Below, piece after piece: positions 1-12,220 of a DNA stretch of 64,000 bases. A program made the translations under genes and the position numbers. The first letter of the stretch is position 1. The number at the start of each line of letters is the position of its first letter. Source of the stretch: Xanthostigma xanthostigma. Taxonomy: Eukaryota; Arthropoda; Insecta; Raphidioptera; Raphidiidae. Below the pieces are notes generated by a model. The model saw only the letters and a list, made by a program, of their open reading frames with translations, had not been told where the DNA came from and searched no databases. Location: NCBI GenBank assembly GCA_963575645.1, contig OY754476.1:4092001-4156000 (forward strand). The letters are read 5' to 3'.

Positions 1-184
1 TGTGTTATACATACTACACGGTCAGCTGATGCTAACCATGGGCGCCGCCATATTGGCCTTGGCTGCTCTACCGAGCGCCTACTCCGAACGCCTTTCACTT
101 TACCCCTACTCCGCGGCCGCCTGTAATGCGACATGCAACAGACGGCCAGAAAAATTCGGGGCGATAGAATAAAAGTTTCACTTT
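1..184 (-). mobile_element. Dispersed ~340-bp repeat, copy 1 (cut by window edge)
   Basis: This is the reverse-orientation copy of a family also present at 42560, 47664, 52859 and 60543. It runs to the AAAGTGAAAC terminus at position 184 and is cut by the window start. It contains the family's GC-rich block with a GCGGCCGC site and an ATGGCGGC motif. The family has solo-LTR-like traits (polyadenylation signal near one end) and a 16-bp terminal inverted repeat. Treated as a fossil element; the class is not settled. Confidence 0.8.
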
Positions 185-3100
185 AAAAAAGGGCCAAGTT
201 TCATTATTTTATTACTTACAAAAAGAATTATGTAGGAATCGCCGGTATAGAATTTCCCATAGTCATTTTTAGGATATGCAACTGGTTCGAAATTCTAAAA
301 AAAAGAACGAAATAATGAATTTATAACGCCATGCTATAAATCGTGTACATAAATCTTTCATGAAAATGAAACCTATTTTTAATTTATTATCTATTTACAC
401 TGTTTCTGTCAAGTTGCCTCTATGTAGGTAAATATGAAAAACTTGAGTTTCCAGTTGCATATAAAGTTATTTTTATGTTGTGGAGTCACTACATTTTTCA
501 ACACATGTCAAGAATATATAGTGTTACTTTGTGATTCCTAAAATAATTTAATTTTGTAAACAACTGGTAGGTACATGAAAAAGTTATAAAAGAACAGCAT
601 TCCCTATTTAATATTTTTTTCTTGTAAACATAGGTATTCAGTGCAAATGTATTCAAAATTAGCAGTACAAACAATTAAGAACTTAATCGCTGAAGTTAAG
701 CGCCTTTAAAGAAATGACCCAAAAATCGTTATCTCCTCGAGTGACGCTAATAACAAGAGACGGACAAAAATTCTAAAAACACGTTTTCTATTTAGGTGTC
801 ATCAAAATACCCAAAAACATAACTCCTTACTATACCCTACTAGTTATGTATGTATTAATAACCAGTATTTTAAAATAGTTTCATTTGCTGCATAAAAGGG
901 AATCATTTCATCATTACAAAATATGTTTTTTCCTTGAGTACTTCCGTTGGTATATATTTGTAAAAGAAACTATGATATATAACCTTCATTATAATTACTG
1001 GAGAAAACATCATCTCAGTAGCGTAGTGCCTTAATTTTAAAATCGATTTCGACTTATCTCTGACCTTGATTTCAGTAATTTTGTACCAAAGTTCCGCTCA
1101 TTAGTTACTATTGAAATAAATTTGTAATGCATGACTAGCTGCAGATTATTGCAATTATATTGCCATATTCCTGTAGTTTTTATTTATCAATCAGGTTATC
1201 TACTTATCTGTTGACTAAAATACATTTAGCAACAACTTTATCTTTTAAATACCTAAGTGTTATTAATAACTTAATCAATAGATTAAAAAAAAGAGTATCT
1301 GTTGTACCAATCGTTTCATTAAAATCGACCCAACCGTGTTTGATGCCTTTCCTTAAGATAGACCAAAATTGTAAACCTACGTACTTCAATTTGGGTAAAA
1401 CAAAATTAGAGACGGTTGCATTATTTAAAAAATACCAGGTACAAGTAAAATTATTTTCCTATAACGTTGATGTATTAATGGTGTAACTGTTTTATATTAT
1501 TATGTGAACGGGTGTATCTATCACAAACATAAACTAATAAAAATCAATAAACGCTGAATTATGAGTCGTTCATTTCAGTAACTTTTATTGACTTACATTT
1601 TTTTTAAATCGTTATAAAAAAATATAACTATACAAATTTCTGTTTTAAATATTATCTGTAATATCTTTGAAAAACCACTTTAATTTTTCGTGGTAAATGA
1701 TTTCACTTAATTAAATTGAATCATCAATTTATATGATAATAAACATAAAGCTGTAATTCCCATTTATCGATATCATAAAACGACGCATTGTACAAACGCT
1801 GATAAAAACTGATAACATATTATGAAGGCACCAGGTGAAAAATTAACGATTATCACATAAATGTGACAAAATAAAACACTCAAGTTGTTAAATCATCTTT
1901 GAACCAATAACCTTTGAAAAAGTTTTCGGGCAATGATTAGATCTTTTAAATTGAAGTACAAATCAATGACTGCATAAATTCATGGCCATTTGCAGCAACA
2001 AGTTGCCTTTATCGCAGTTTAAATCACGATAAGAATAATTCGATAAATTACATAATTTTTTTTTGTTTTGCAAAAATATTTTTTTAGTGCGATTTAAACA
2101 ATATTGAAGCTTCGAATTTGATAAATTTGGGGCTATAAGCGCGTATGAATGATAATATATTAATCGACCGATTGAACTATCGGATAGTGATGACAACGCA
2201 GTGCATATGAACCGACACAAAATCGGCCGATTTCAAGCATGCTTAATCATAGGCCTCCAATACTGTCGTTATTACTATTCGATATTGTTCGATCAGGTGA
2301 TTGATTTTATCATTCATGGACGCGTACTAGTCTTTTAGTCTCTAAGTGGAGAAATCTATGTTAATTAACGGTTAAATTCTGACTAACTTGTTAATCGAAG
2401 TTGGTACAAACAGTTCTTTAAATTAAATTAGCCTTTCCCTTTATCCGCGAATTCGCCCGCGTGTGTCGCCTTTTTAAAAGAAACTACTGATTGTAACCGG
2501 ATAAAGAGTACCCTATACTTAGGATACTAACACACAGCTGTCCAACGCATACACACAGCAAGCGCAAATGAAACGTAACACGTACCATAGGCAGCGTCGC
2601 GCCAATTTAAACGTAACACGTCTCGCTTACACGGTTTTACTCCTAACCAAACGCGGCATTAGATGTGTTTCACATAAAAAAAATACAAAGAAAGGTTCTG
2701 TTAGTATTTTATACTTCATAAGGTATAGGTATGTATTTTTTTACAAAACGTATGATTTTCTGGTCTAGATTTGTGGAACTTTAAATTATATGTTGCATTG
2801 CAATTCTTGGCGAATCTCAAGGTCTTTTGATTTCAGGGTCGCCTGGTCTTTGATGTTAGATTTAAACGGCGTGGATCCTCTTTTTTAGTGTCAGTGCGTA
2901 AAGCCCGTTGTCCACTATGAACAAATCCCGTTATAAGATTCAGTAAATTTTCTGCAGGGTCGTCAGAAAGGGGAGACGAAACGGGCGTAGGCCCCCGTCG
3001 CTGATTAAGGGATGCCAGAAACTACTCCAGCAAGTACCTCTAATTTGTCTCGAGGAGCGGCAAATTAATGCTATCCTCGGGCGCAATTTTCCCTTTACAT

Positions 3101-3386
3101 GACTGTCTACATAGAGCTTTATACGACTTATTAATTTTGTGACTATGATTTAGATCCATAATATATTAGCGATGCGCACAGCTTCGTTCGTAGTGAACAG
3201 GCTAACGTACAAACTTTCTCGAGCGCTTCCAAAGTTTAATAATAGATTTTTTTTGAAAAATGAAAGACAGTCCGACCTTACACTGACATTGACTCATATT
3301 CTTAAAAGTACCGGGATTAAAATTTCTGAGGACAATTAGGCATACCTATAGGTACCTACTTTCAAATAATTTTTATTAATTTAACT
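185..3386. other. Gene-free AT-rich stretch left of gelsolin exon 1
   Basis: No convincing exon is visible. It probably lies in the first large intron of gelsolin, whose later exons are not in the window. The only compositional oddity is a GC-richer block at about 2820-3080. Confidence 0.5.
2833..3021 (-). other. Coding-like open frame of 62 codons, unidentified
   Basis: The minus strand has an open frame of 62 codons with coding-like composition, lying in a GC-richer block. It reads ...PVSSPLSDDPAENLLNL... and later TDTKKEDPRRLNL before the stop. There is no ATG and no clear pyrimidine tract or acceptor at its start, and I do not recognise the protein. It could be a degraded transposon or retrocopy fragment, or an exon of an unseen gene. 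Chance is also possible. Confidence 0.2.
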
Positions 3387-3398
3387 GAAACATACTAT

Positions 3399-3587
3399 TC
3401 AAATCTTTGATTAACGTCTGAATAGAACTCTTCAAATAAATAAAATTATCGACCAATTTTTTCAGACTATGTATTAACAAAAATTATAAAATTATAATTC
3501 AAAAATTTAATAGATTACATTTTTGAATTATAATTTTTGTTAATATACCTATAGTCTGAAAAAATTGGTCGATAATTTTATTTATTT
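3399..3587 (+). mobile_element. Fold-back MITE with 12-bp target duplication, copy 1
   Basis: The element starts TCAAATCTTTGATTAACG, has a ~33-bp unique left end, then two long inverted arms (AAATAAAATTATCGACCAAT and its complement) around a short AT-rich centre. It is flanked by GAAACATACTAT (3387-3398) and GAAACAGACTAT (3588-3599), a 12-bp direct repeat with one mismatch. A second copy at 45912-46129 is in opposite orientation and also has a 12-bp duplication. It matches no superfamily I can name from target-site length. Confidence 0.75.
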
Positions 3588-4002
3588 GAAACAGACTATC
3601 CTTATTCCATAATTAATATATGTCAATCAGTTTTAACAACTAAAAGGATTTCCCAAAAGTACAATTTATTCCTTAAAATAATGATTATTTTAATATTAAT
3701 TGCAATCTAAACAAACTGGTTTTTCTCTCTGCATTTCTTATTTTTAAATTTGAAATTAAGTGACTATTAATAATTTTTGTAATACAAAATGTTAGCATTA
3801 AAGTTACTTTAGATAACTAAATTTCAGTAAAGAAAAAATGTATTGAACTCAAACCCAAAACGTCCAGACTTGCGCTAAACAATTCTAATATTTTTATACA
3901 TTTCGAAAATTTCATTTCACCTGCAAGCTAAGTATTAAAAAAAATCCAAGAATAACTGAAACTTCGTGTTTGATAAATTAAATAAAAAAAATATTTTCAA
4001 AC

Positions 4003-4320
4003 CTCAATTCTCCAAATTTCAAGTCCTGGAGTTTGTCCAGCTTGTGAAAACGCCGAGTGCATGACAGTGCCTGGTCTAGTTTTTGATCCTTGATTATTAT
4101 TGGTCGGTATAACGGCCGAAGTTTTGGGTCTCGTATTGGTCGTAGCGGCTTCTACTGTTGCGAAAGCTTGTATTAAGTAAACAATTGCTAATAGACAGCC
4201 AACGTTGAAAAAACGCGTATATTTGATTTGACGACACTCTCGCGTATGTTCACGACTGGCTTTTGACAGTATAGCGCGACTCTGCCGCCAGCATGGACCG
4301 CCTCCCACTTCTGACGTCAT
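4003..4320 (-). CDS. Gel: Gelsolin, first coding exon (partial gene)
   Basis: This is a 106-codon exon from an ATG at 4320 to a donor after 4003 (GAG|GTTTGA), phase 0. The exon ends MHSAFSQAGQTPGLEIWRIE, which matches the start of the first gelsolin repeat (PGLEIWRIE-N-F in insect gelsolins), an actin-severing and capping domain. Upstream residues include a hydrophobic stretch, VGCLLAIVYLIQAF, followed by an A-x-A-like site, suggesting a secreted isoform; the preceding ~38 residues make an unusually long n-region. The internal Met of MHSAFSQ could start a cytoplasmic form. A TATATAAA string lies directly before the ATG. The remaining exons must lie left of the window, since none was found in 1-4002. 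Identity is fairly secure, the exact start less so. Confidence 0.72.
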
Positions 4321-5725
4321 TTTTATATAGTACAAAACGCTATTCCTTTAATTTGCTATAGTTATTGTCGTTTCTGAAAACAATACATTTAGAGTTAACT
4401 TAAATGAGTCGACACAACAAAAATGCATTGTTTACCATTAATGTGTAGACAAAAATAAAAATAGATTCATGTCTTGTTAAATTTACGATTTTTTATTTGA
4501 AAATTGCTGTACTCTTTAGCGTTGTAGAATATAGGTGATGTAAAAATGGTCAGATTGTTTTCATTGTTATTTTATTGACGAACATTTTTTTTTGTTATTA
4601 TTGTTTACAATTACAAAACAAGCTTCTAGTATTAAAAGTAGCCGGGTAAAACATGTTTAAGTACTAACTATTGGTTAATTCCACTACGTGCGAGAGCTAA
4701 TTTTTTGTAATAAATAAAAAACTAGCAGGATCAAATCAGCAAAATCTAACGCGCTTAGTGGATTTTTCTGTACTTATTTAATGAAATTTTGTACCGCCAA
4801 AAACTAATTTTGCGCCTTGTGTCATAAGAAAAAAAAACTGATAACTTATCACGGAGATAGGAGAATAAAATCAATAAACAGGAAAATAAAAAATATACTT
4901 AAATAAATAACTTTATTCTCTGTTATTTAACTAAACTTTTACTTTTAATAACACCGCGAGCGAATAAATAATCGGAAATTAAATTAATAAAGTAGACCGC
5001 CAACTTTACAAGTATCGAACAACGATACTGTGTGTCTAGTTTATCAAAAACATTTTCTCACTTTGACAGAAACGTTGAAACACTTTAGTAAGAGCCAATA
5101 TTGTCGCGTAAATTCACTTTTTGTTTTACCACTGCAAAAGACCAACAAATTTTGTTTTTCGAAGAATATTTCTATTATTTCTGTTGCATTCCAGCAACAA
5201 TAGGTATACCTGTTTAGAAACTACTGGACACTGATTCACCCAAGTTGAATTTGACCTTAAAGATCGCTGTACATAAATTTTGCACTATCGTGAATCATAA
5301 AATGGTAATAAGTGATTTATGTGATCGGATAACTCGGAACCTCTGTAATTTCAATATTGCGACTAAAATAAAATATATTTCTCATAACGTTATCCATACA
5401 GATACAGGGCATAAAATTACTACTAAACATAATATTCTAGCCTCTAGGTAAGTAAAAAATCAATGTCACTATAGCTAGAAATCCTAAACAGAAAAGGCGT
5501 TTTGAGTGCGTTAAAATCGCTTGGCATAACTGATCGAGGGAGTGAGTGAGCTTTGCCTGAGTTTTTAGCTGCTTTAGGGGCTATACATTAACCACGTGAC
5601 TCAATTTTTGAACTTTTTTTCTCTTAAAATTGACGGTTCGTGACGCTTGCTTATATATACAAACTTCCTCATGTCACGTGACACTGCTTATTTTTTTATT
5701 CTATTTTAAATGAGTATAAATTTTG

Positions 5726-5946
5726 TTTTTGACGTGATAACGTCTTATAAATAAATTGATGAAACACCGGCTGCACGCACGAAAAAGTGTCACGTTCCGC
5801 CTGAGCCTGAGCGTGCAAGCGAGAGCGCCGTATAAGCGATAGAGAGGCACGATTGGCCCAAGCGTCGGCTTGTACGCATTTCAATGTTTCTTTATGACGT
5901 TATCACGTAAAAGTATCGTCCGTAAACCGACTTTACAGACAACCAA
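5726..5946 (-). mobile_element. Dispersed repeat, family of the 35352 insertion
   Basis: On the minus strand it runs from TTGGTTGTCTGTAAAGTCGG to GACGTTATCACGTCAAAAA. It shares both ends with the element nested at 35352-35540, which shows the boundaries. Subterminal ACGTGATAACGTC / GACGTTATCACGT form an inverted repeat. The superfamily is unknown to me. Confidence 0.6.
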
Positions 5947-6832
5947 TTTTTTTTGCAAAAATTAGGTTTTGCAATATACATAATCTTATTAAAACTTAAT
6001 TTTTTACAGTGCTGAACTATACACCTCTACCTTCCCCCTTCGTGACGAATCAAGACTAACATTTCCCCCCATTGAAGAGCGTCACGTATTTAATGCATGG
6101 AAACGATATATTATCATTTTCCTTAGACTAAGCTTTATTTCAAAGGTGAAAGTCGTACGGAAATCCAACACTAGTCATAATGAGCCGGCATAGTATTAGT
6201 TACATCTAAAATATGAGACACGCGTTTTTGGATTAGCAATGCTTCTTTTACTGGAAAATATTACAAATACTTGGGAATGTTACAACAATGAATTTTAACG
6301 TGTGGTAAAAATCGTGTAGAATATTCATATTATTTAGTCTATGGAAACTTACCTTTGAAATAATTACAACCAAATGCCACAAAACAGATACCTACAATTG
6401 AACTACTTCAGACACGAATAGAAAACAAATTGATCAAAAATAACGTTGACCAGTTATATTTATTAAACTAGTTTCATTATGCCTTTAGCGTAATGAGATC
6501 ACCAATCAAATATCACATTTCATAAAACCCCACTTGTGTACTTCAAAGTTCTTGGCATTGCAATGACCCGACCAAACATAAATAAAACAGACAAACATGG
6601 CAATTTTTTATATGTATTGTAATAATAATTAATTGCATACATAAAGATATAACTCCTTATACGTCTAATTTATGTCCATTATTTAGATGTTCAGATATGG
6701 TCAAATTATATTTTTGATGATGCTTTACTCCAAACCATTACTGCAATATTAAAACTCTAAGGGAGATAGTGTATCTGTCTGTCTATTCCGTTAATCCGAT
6801 TTCAGTTAAATTTGGTACACGCATATATACTA

Positions 6833-7181
6833 CTAGCGGTCCCGCCCAGTTTCACCCGGGTGCAAGAAAACGAGAGGGACATGAGCACGCACATTCATCT
6901 TAGTTTATCGAGATGAATATTATGTCCAAATTTCATGATGATCGGAGTTACAGTTCAAAAGTTTTTGTCGGACGGACAAATTTTGAGTTACATTTTTCAA
7001 CATTTTTTATTGATGCTCCGCTTCTATTGGTCGTAGCGTGATATTATATAGTCTAGACTCTAGAGCCTCGATAAATGGGCTATCCAACAAAAAAAATTTC
7101 AATTCGAACCACTAGTTTCTGAGATTAGCGCGTTCAACCAACCAAACAAACAAACTCTTCAGCTTTATATATTTGTATATA
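6833..7181 (-). mobile_element. Helitron-like non-autonomous repeat, copy 1
   Basis: The minus-strand 3' end is CTAG preceded by a GC hairpin (GGTGAAACTGGGCGGGACCG). The 5' end resembles the 11624 copy (AAAGCTGAAGAGTTTGTTTG). The TC...CTAG ends and internal similarity over most of its length support the same family. Confidence 0.65.
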
Positions 7182-8330
7182 TATAATTTGCCTCAACCGC
7201 CGCGCAAGAACTGCTGCGCACTTGCGCGGTGTCCCTTTGGGCCTACCTCCTTAACGTAAAACCGACTCTGAGTAGAAGGGTTGAATTGCATGTACACTTT
7301 GATTTATGCGGATTGTGGAAGCAATATCGGTGCATTTCGATAGAACATTGCAAGATGAATAAAAAGTAGTCTGATCGTTAGAGCAGAATAATCAAGCTTT
7401 CCTTCAAAACTCATATTTGTCTGCGAGGGCAAAATTGGAGTTCACAGAAGTGAAGTCTCAGCAAAAGCTAATATCACATAAAAATACTAATGACACCTTA
7501 TTACCGAAACGAATGGTGATTATTAAAAAAATATTTCCAGGTGTGAAATTATTAAAACTTTTCCAGATCTGTATACTACATTATGCCAAGTTCATTATCA
7601 TATTCTCATTATTATAATATTTTTATTGAAGGCTCTCTTTGTTGAATCGCAGTTTTTCAGAGAAATATATATTACCAACAGTAATATATCTTAATTAAAT
7701 CACACAAAGGGATGCAAAATATGAGCTATTTTGAAAATAGTTCACCAAAATTCAAAGATTAGTTTTATTCAACAGGTCTATCTGCAAAAATGTAATTTTT
7801 TTGTAAATTTTTCAGTGCACCTTTCTTCGCATCAATTCTGTCATTTTTAAAAACGTCAAAAATCTCCCACACTGTTTAAATACAATTTCCAAAACTAAAT
7901 AGTTTGTTCAGTGTTTATAGATATTTTATGCCGTCGTTTTATGCCCCTCAAAGAAAACCTGTATCCGTTCCTGAATAGATTTACCTTTTAAAAAACGTCA
8001 ACTCGTAAATCAACGTTTGTAAACCTGGCTTTAGTTATGTTACTATATTTTATCATCTGTTATACAATCTCTAGTTTGTTACATAATTTTATAATCGTGC
8101 TAGATAAAATTTCACTTTTTGTTCAATTTTAATAAAATATTTTCAACAAGAAGAATCCAATTTTAGCCATGAATTAAGACAAATCAGGTTTCGGTTTTAT
8201 CGAATGTAAAAGTAGTGGTTTTGAATACTCAAATGAAACGGTTTTTAACGGTTACGGTTTCAATGCTTAATTTTCGGTATTCAAAATTGTGGTCTGTGAA
8301 CTATTGAGAACGAAGTGTTGTGTTTTCAAA

Positions 8331-8414
8331 ATGTCAGTGATTTTGGCAAGTAAGTATCCGTTACCGAAGAATCGACAGGCAAAAGAAGGATATATACAGA
8401 AATTACTTAAAGTA
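8331..8414 (+). CDS. Candidate orphan first exon (28 codons)
   Basis: An ATG in good context (TCAAAATGTC) opens 28 codons beginning MSVILASKYPLPKNRQAKEG and ending at a strong donor, GTA|GTAAGTG. The tail GYIQKLLKV is reminiscent of a helical-repeat segment, but I cannot name a family. No downstream exon could be found before the Ubc13 gene. It may be a real 5' exon, a gene fragment or chance. Confidence 0.22.
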
Positions 8415-8562
8415 GTAAGTGAACCATTATTTTTTCCATTAAATTGTTATTATTCATTGCTTTATAATGATTGTATAAGTTACATGCAAATATAATTTTT
8501 GAAATCGTTGAATTTCACAAAATATTACGTTTATAAAATGTTAGTGGCCCAAATTTATAGAT

Positions 8563-8750
8563 TTTTTCGTCGACGTTGCAAAATTGATCTCCACGAAAAG
8601 TGCTTTTATTTTAACGCGATAATATATAGCCTATGTCCATCCTGAAGGTTTATTCTAAATAGGGGTGAAAGAATTTTTTAAATAGGTGCAGTGGTTCCGG
8701 AAATTACTCTCCACATTCTTACAAAAATTTTTTTTTAATATTAGTATAGA
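8563..8750 (-). mobile_element. Helitron-like repeat fragment (family of 29311)
   Basis: The minus strand begins TCTATACTAATATTA at 8750 and shares a segment around GCGTTAAAATAAAAGC and the GTCGAC end with the copy at 29311. It resembles 5' ends of non-autonomous Helitrons. No clear CTAG end is visible. Confidence 0.5.
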
Positions 8751-10084
8751 AAGGAGACGCAAAATATATATAGATATATAGCTATACATAATTTATTATT
8801 TTGTGTAAAGTCGCGAACTTGATGTAATTTACGCTAAATTTTTTTAGTTTAAGTTCATAAAAAGTCAGCTTAGCAACAAGTTTAGTTTGATAAGTAAATG
8901 TCAGTATCAAAAATTAAAATAACATAGAGTAATTTGGATTGTATAATGAACTATTGAGGTGTTTTGAAAATATTTTTTATTGATTTTTTAGGAAGTAACC
9001 CTGTAACTGATATATTATTATCAACTGTCAAATTACTATATACAAATATTCAGAAAACCAATAACTAAATAAAAAAAGTGTAAACTATATTGAGTTCGCA
9101 ACTGTACATAACATTAATGAAAGGAGATAAACTGAATTAACATGATTTCCTAGAAATTTTGCTATAAATATTATGATTGTGAACAAAATAATATTAAGAT
9201 TTAAGATATTTTATTTTTTACAGTCTATGAATAATTTGGAAATTCCGTAACAAATATTTTTGTTATTGGAATAAATAAATTTACAGTTAATTTTCGTCTG
9301 TGAAGATAAATAATAATTATATTTTTACGATTAAAAAAATCGAAAGTAAAACAGGGTAAGATAATTTGCTTTATTTTGTCGTTAATATTAACTAAACGAG
9401 AAACATTTAATAAAGGTTTAAATTTTGAATCAAAATAATTTAAAATCAAATGTCCAAATATTTTGTTTTTTTAGCGCCATAATACAAGGAGGGTAGACAA
9501 GTGGAAATATAATATTAATAATAAAGTATGTTTAATAAATATAATAATGTACCTTATATTCGCAACGAAATATAATTTTTCTGATATAAATTTCACCACA
9601 ATAATTGCTATTTTGATATCCTTGTTGGATGGGTATTAGTTGACAATGACACTAAAAATGTATGGAGTCTGGAGTGATATGTCACTATCAAATTAAAACC
9701 TAAAGTTACTTTGAATTTCACACTGCAAAGAGTGGTCTCAGTTGATAGTGGACTGATTTAAAAATCAAAACTAAATTAAATAGAAGAAATGAAAAAGTAA
9801 TTTATTCATAATTAAATATTTATTGTCAGTTACATTTAAAAGGGTAAACGATCCTAAAGAAAAAAAAAGTAACTATGTTAATATGTTCACTATAGTTCAT
9901 TAGATTTGGACGGACGAACGGGTGACAGCGATTCGAGGGCCGGAATACACTCGTCGTAGATGGTTTTAATAATATTACTATGCGAAATTACAATATCATT
10001 TGATAGACGTTCAGCTCGCAATAAGACCGGATTGTTATTTTTGTTTGGGAGTTTTAAGTGTGGTGTGGTATATTTTTTGGTATA

Positions 10085-10540
10085 ATGGCTGCTCTTCCTA
10101 GGAGAATAATAAAAGAAACTCAGCGTTTAATGCAAGAACCAGTTCCCGGCATAAGTGCCGTACCAGATGAAAGTAATGCTCGTTATTTTCACGTAATTGT
10201 TACTGGTCCTGAAGATTCACCTTTCGAAGGAGGTCTCTTCAAACTAGAACTGTTCTTACCGGAAGATTATCCTATGTCTGCGCCCAAAGTGCGATTTATA
10301 ACAAAAATATATCATCCGAACATTGATAGATTGGGTCGTATTTGTCTTGATATTCTGAAAGACAAATGGAGTCCTGCACTGCAGATCCGTACGGTGCTTT
10401 TATCGATTCAAGCATTGCTCAGTGCGCCAAACCCCGATGATCCGTTGGCTAACGATGTAGCCGAGCTGTGGAAAGTGAACGAGGTTGAAGCTATACGAAA
10501 CGCCAGAGAATGGACACGAAGATACGCTATGGACAATTAA
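10085..10540 (+). CDS. ben: Ubiquitin-conjugating enzyme E2 N (Ubc13, bendless)
   Basis: This is a 151-aa E2 that builds Lys63-linked ubiquitin chains together with a Uev1/Mms2 partner, in signalling and DNA damage tolerance. The complete UBC fold is visible: N-terminal [15 protein letters not shown], the [18 protein letters not shown] strand region, the HPN motif ([11 protein letters not shown]), the active-site Cys in [16 protein letters not shown] (about residue 87), and a full C-terminal helix ending RRYAMDN. Length equals the family norm. The start is the ATG before AALPRR; an upstream in-frame extension is probably 5' UTR. The coding region has no intron, unlike the other multi-domain genes here, and there is no obvious poly-A scar. 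Polyadenylation signal AATAAA lies at 10682-10687. Identity is very secure. Confidence 0.96.
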   Translation: MAALPRRIIKETQRLMQEPVPGISAVPDESNARYFHVIVTGPEDSPFEGGLFKLELFLPEDYPMSAPKVRFITKIYHPNIDRLGRICLDILKDKWSPALQIRTVLLSIQALLSAPNPDDPLANDVAELWKVNEVEAIRNAREWTRRYAMDN

Positions 10541-11623
10541 AACATTTTTGCGCCGGTCAGTTATATGGTTTTATCAAATCGATCATTCGATTATCCATCG
10601 ATTTACTATTTCATGTATTATATTTCTTTGTGAATATCGTTTGCTTATTCACATACCTCTGAGTATCGGTTGAACATTATAAATAAATACCAAACAATTC
10701 ATTTGCAGTAATGCCTTTATGAATGAGTATAATTGTATAAAAGTCAATATTTAATCGATGCTGTTTTTTTTTTTTAATTGTGTATATCGGAAATCTCAGT
10801 CTAGTATGTGAATTAGTGAATGAACAGTGTTTTTTTCATTAAAAAAACAGGTATGGACAGAAGACGGTTGTTATATGTTAAATATTGTCTACTTAGTTAA
10901 TTATACCTGCAATGTTTTTTGGCTAATTTAAATAAAAAAGGGGTTACACATTTATCTATCTTTTAGGTAAAATTTTACCTATTACACATAGGTTTTTCAT
11001 TAAATTTTTTATTAATTTCTTTCCGAAAAAGATATGTCTCAAAGGGAAATCAGCTCTTTGACTGTTGTGTAGCAATATTCGTCTAAAAATAAAAAACCTG
11101 TGTGTAATAGATAGAATTTTACCTTTTTTTATTGTGAACAGTCTCAACAATGATTATTAAAAAAGAAACGGAACTGGAAAATTGACAACACAGCCATTTA
11201 TTATATTTTTCCATCGGAACAATAAATATAAAGCTTAAAAAATATGTGCTTAACCATTATGTACATCATTAATTCCTATATACATCCAATTTGACGTGTA
11301 TCCGCTACAAGATCGTTATTTTCAAACAACTCAGTTATTTAATTCGTTGCCATTAGTTACTGCAAATTGTTATTGTGAACATAGTTGTACAACTTACAAA
11401 TGTCCGTCCTGTCAACTAAAAATGTAGATTGTTTTAAGTCAAATCTGATGCTGCTTTTCTGATATGAGTCATATTTTGTTTTCAACTCAACAGAGGTCGT
11501 CATTTAGTAGAATATAAATTGACTTTCTTGAACCTAGATCTGAAGCCGAAAATCATTTCGTTTTCTTGGGTCATTTTCTATTTTTCTTGTATTTCGAGCT
11601 GCATTAAGATTCATCTATATTAA

Positions 11624-12220
11624 TCTATACTAATATATAAAGCTGAAGAGTTTGTTTGTTTGTTTGAACGCGCTAATCTCAGGAACTACTGGTTCAAATT
11701 GGAAAAAAATTTTTTGTTGGATAGCCCATTTATCGAGGAAGGCTATAGGCTATATAAAATCAGGCTACGACCATTAGGAGCGGAGCATTAATGAAAAATG
11801 TTGCAAAATGTATCTCAAAAATAAGCTTCTATTCAGGTGAAATGCACTAACTAAATATACTCATATTAGCGTTTCAGAATACAACGCCGGCTAGTTCAAT
11901 CGGTAGAGCATACGACTGTTAATATCAGGGTCGTGGGTTCGAGCCCTACGTTGGGCGAATATATATTTTAATTTTTTTTTAATTTTCTACTTTGCTTTCT
12001 TCTAAGGCTTACATTTAAATTTATTTTAATTTTATTTAATTAATTAAAAAAAGTATAAATACTGCTTTTTATCGACAAAAACTTTTGGACAGTAACTCCG
12101 ATCATCATGAAATTTGGACACAACATTCATCTCGGTAAACTAAGATGAATGTGTGTACTCATGTTCCTCACTTCCCCATTCGTTCTTTTACACCCGGATG
12201 AAACCGGACGGGACCGCTAG
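11624..12220 (+). mobile_element. Helitron-like non-autonomous element, copy 2
   Basis: It starts TCTATACTAATATATAAAGC after an A and ends CACCCGG...CGGGACCGCTAG before a T, the A-TC...CTAG-T arrangement and 3'-terminal hairpin typical of Helitrons. It is colinear with the copy at 6833-7181, except for an extra ~245 bp (about 11822-12068) that holds a tRNA-like sequence. Confidence 0.75.
11885..11957 (+). tRNA. tRNA-like sequence, Lys body with GTT anticodon (pseudogene)
   Basis: These 73 nt closely resemble metazoan tRNA-Lys: D arm TAGTTCAATCGGTAGAGCA, T arm with GTGGGTTCGAGCCCTAC, 3' GTTGGGCG. Pol III A and B boxes are intact and a T-rich terminator follows within ~30 nt. The anticodon loop reads CTGTTAA, that is GTT (Asn), the anticodon stem does not pair, and the first two acceptor pairs mismatch. 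It is therefore a degenerate tRNA-Lys copy, carried inside a Helitron-like element. Confidence 0.7.

Larger units (their letters stand above)
4321..10084. other. Intergenic, repeat-bearing, between gelsolin and Ubc13
   Basis: There are 5.7 kb without an assembled gene. It includes the gelsolin upstream region, three dispersed repeats (5726-5946, 6833-7181, 8563-8750), a possible orphan exon at 8331, and a slightly GC-richer stretch at 9900-10060 just before the Ubc13 start that probably holds its promoter and 5' UTR. Confidence 0.5.
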
